Shown here: positions 62,746-64,000 of the stretch, piece by piece | How the letters are laid out: each line of letters starts with the position of its first letter | Position numbering within the stretch: the first letter of the stretch is position 1 | Source: Streptomyces griseofuscus | Lineage (GTDB): Bacteria > Actinomycetota > Actinomycetes > Streptomycetales > Streptomycetaceae | Length of the DNA stretch: 64,000 bases | Assembly: GCF_014673495.1 (NCBI RefSeq) | Contig: NZ_CP051006.1 | Coordinates: 8,245,001-8,309,000 of the forward strand | Direction of reading: 5' to 3' | Position numbers and translations under genes: made by a program | The notes under the pieces: generated by a model | The model's database searches: none | Seen by the model: only the letters and a program-made list of their open reading frames with translations | What the model was told of the DNA's origin: nothing

Positions 62746-63963
62746 TCACCAGCGCACCGGCAGTTCGAGGACGCCGTACGTCACCATCATCTCCCGGGTG
62801 CCGATCTCCTGGGGCGGCACGGCAAGTTCCAGGCGGGGGAAGCGGCGCAGCAACGACTCGTAGCCGATGGCGAGTTCGAGCCGGGCCAGGTGGTGCCCCA
62901 TGCACTGGTGGGGGCCGTTGCCGAAGGCCATGTGCCGGGACGGGCCGCGGCGGATGTCGAAGGTGTCGGGGTCCTCGAAGCCCAGCGGGTCACGGTTGGC
63001 CGCGGGCAGCGACACCGTGACGACCTGGCCCGCGCGGATCGACCGCCCCTCGAACTCGAAGTCCTCGGCGGCCACGCGGATCGGCCCGATCTGCACCACG
63101 CTGAGGTAGCGCAGCAGTTCCTCGACCGCGTCGTCCATCAGCGACCAGTCGGCGCGCAGCGCGGCCAGCTGCTCGGAGTGGCGCAGCAGGGCGTAGGTGC
63201 CCAGCGCCAGCATGTTGGTGGTGGTCTCCAGACCGGCGATGAGCAGGACGATCGTGATCCCGAGCAGCTCCTCGTCGGTCAGGTCCGTCTCCACGGTGAG
63301 CCTGCCCAGGATGTCCGGGCCCGCGTCCTTGCGCGCGGCCGCGATCAGGGCGTGGAGCATGCCGCCGAGGATCGCCATCGACTGCTGCATCTCCTCCCCG
63401 GTGGTGGAGAGGCTGAAGAGCACGTCCACATGGCGCCCGAACTCCGCGCGGTCCGCCTCCGGCAGGCCGAGCAGTTCCGAGGTGACCAGTGTGGGCAGGG
63501 GCTTGGCGAAGGCCTGGACGAGATCGACGGGGCCGCTCGCGCTCGCCATCTCGTCCAGCAGACGGTCCGTCAACTCCTGTATGCGTGGCCGGAGTTCCCG
63601 TACCCGCCGGATGGTGAAGTGCTTGCTCAGCAGCCGGCGGTAGCGGGTGTGCTCGGGCGGGTCCATATTGACGAACATCCCCGCGGGCAGCGCGTCGGTG
63701 CTCAGCTCCGAACCGGGCACCTTCACCGGCGAGCGCTTCCCGGCGGGCAGCGAACTGAACCGAGTGTCCGCCAGCACGGACCGCGCGGTCTCCAGACCGG
63801 TGACCAGTTGCCCGATGTGCCCGTCGGGGTAGCGCAGCGGGGTGATCGGGCATTCGGCGCGTGCTCGCGCGAAGGGAGCGGGCGGGTCGAAAGGACAACC
63901 CGCGGGGCGCGCCGTGGGAAAAGGCTGGGCCGAGGGATTCTCGGCAGCTTGCGAATGCACCAT
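62746..63963 (-). CDS. Cytochrome P450 (CYP105/107-like)
   Basis: A 405-residue bacterial class I P450. The I-helix has the canonical AGLETTT, the ExxR helix is EELLRY, and the heme loop FGNGPHQCMGHHLARLE has Cys354. FVNMDPPEHTRYRRLLSKHF is the usual C-helix region. Translated just ahead of its ferredoxin. Unlike the P450 at 13004 it has the standard acid/alcohol pair, so it is probably an ordinary hydroxylase of a free small molecule. It lies about 5 kb beyond the NRPS operon and faces the other way; whether it belongs to that pathway or to a neighbouring cluster is not visible. Confidence 0.93.
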   Translation of the reverse strand: MVHSQAAENPSAQPFPTARPAGCPFDPPAPFARARAECPITPLRYPDGHIGQLVTGLETARSVLADTRFSSLPAGKRSPVKVPGSELSTDALPAGMFVNMDPPEHTRYRRLLSKHFTIRRVRELRPRIQELTDRLLDEMASASGPVDLVQAFAKPLPTLVTSELLGLPEADRAEFGRHVDVLFSLSTTGEEMQQSMAILGGMLHALIAAARKDAGPDILGRLTVETDLTDEELLGITIVLLIAGLETTTNMLALGTYALLRHSEQLAALRADWSLMDDAVEELLRYLSVVQIGPIRVAAEDFEFEGRSIRAGQVVTVSLPAANRDPLGFEDPDTFDIRRGPSRHMAFGNGPHQCMGHHLARLELAIGYESLLRRFPRLELAVPPQEIGTREMMVTYGVLELPVRW

Positions 63964-64000
63964 GAAAATCCTCGGACCTCGTCATCGGAGGAGAACTGGG

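Noticed and set aside
62735..62905. Longer ferredoxin start overlapping the P450 3' end.
   Set aside because: The extension is Arg/Pro/Gly-rich and antigenic to no ferredoxin pattern; the GTG at 62734 gives a normal-length 3Fe-4S protein.

Overview
The window looks like a high-GC actinomycete chromosome, almost certainly Streptomyces or a close relative. Codons end mostly in G or C, Shine-Dalgarno sites are GGAGG-like, several genes overlap by ATGA, rare TTA (bldA-type) codons occur, and the families are typical of streptomycetes (MsiK-type sugar uptake without a local ATPase, mycodextranase, P450/ferredoxin pairs, a giant NRPS).

Left flank (1-12000). It holds the 5' end of a GlxA/DJ-1-type regulator; a flavin-dependent AGPS-like oxidase divergent from a TetR regulator across a palindromic operator; a frameshifted, truncated ArsR-type pseudogene; and a small secreted protein. 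A coherent alpha-glucan utilisation locus follows: LacI regulator, sugar-binding lipoprotein, two ABC permeases, an intracellular GH13 alpha-glucosidase and a secreted GH87 alpha-1,3-glucanase (mycodextranase), ending at a strong hairpin. About 1.1 kb with no convincing gene separates it from the next block.

Centre (13004-57979). This is a non-ribosomal peptide cluster, all on the + strand: P450, PBP-type (SurE-like) stand-alone thioesterase/cyclase, two giant five-module NRPSs (6331 and 6639 aa), MbtH-like protein, a GNAT acetyltransferase with a glycine-rich repeat tail, and an MFS exporter. The first module is A-T with no C-starter domain, and the last ends in an epimerisation domain with no thioesterase. 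The simplest reading is a decapeptide with a free L-residue N-terminus and a D-residue C-terminus, released and cyclised head-to-tail in trans by the PBP-type enzyme. Hand-read specificity codes give: X1 (DALLIGSIV), D-X2 (DVFSVAIVY), D-Val, D-X4 (DVFSVAIVY), X5 (DALLIGSVV), D-X6 (DTEDMGFVD, cationic?), Thr, D-X8 (DTWNLGMVD), Val, D-X10 (DALLIGSVV). Val (modules 3 and 9) and Thr (module 7) are the firm calls. The P450 has the AGHITT I-helix seen in enzymes that hydroxylate carrier-protein-bound amino acids. TTA codons in NRPS1 and in the exporter suggest bldA control. The first A domain carries an odd insertion of three 123-bp tandem repeats.

Right flank (58055-64000). A TetR regulator, a GatA/AtzE-like amidase and a tiny AtzG-like subunit lie on the - strand, divergent from a metallo-beta-lactamase-fold hydrolase. 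AAGC-N9-GCTT inverted repeats sit at the relevant promoters and suggest one local regulon. A membrane-anchored coiled-coil protein and a P450/ferredoxin pair (both -) close the window; whether that P450 serves the peptide pathway cannot be decided from here.
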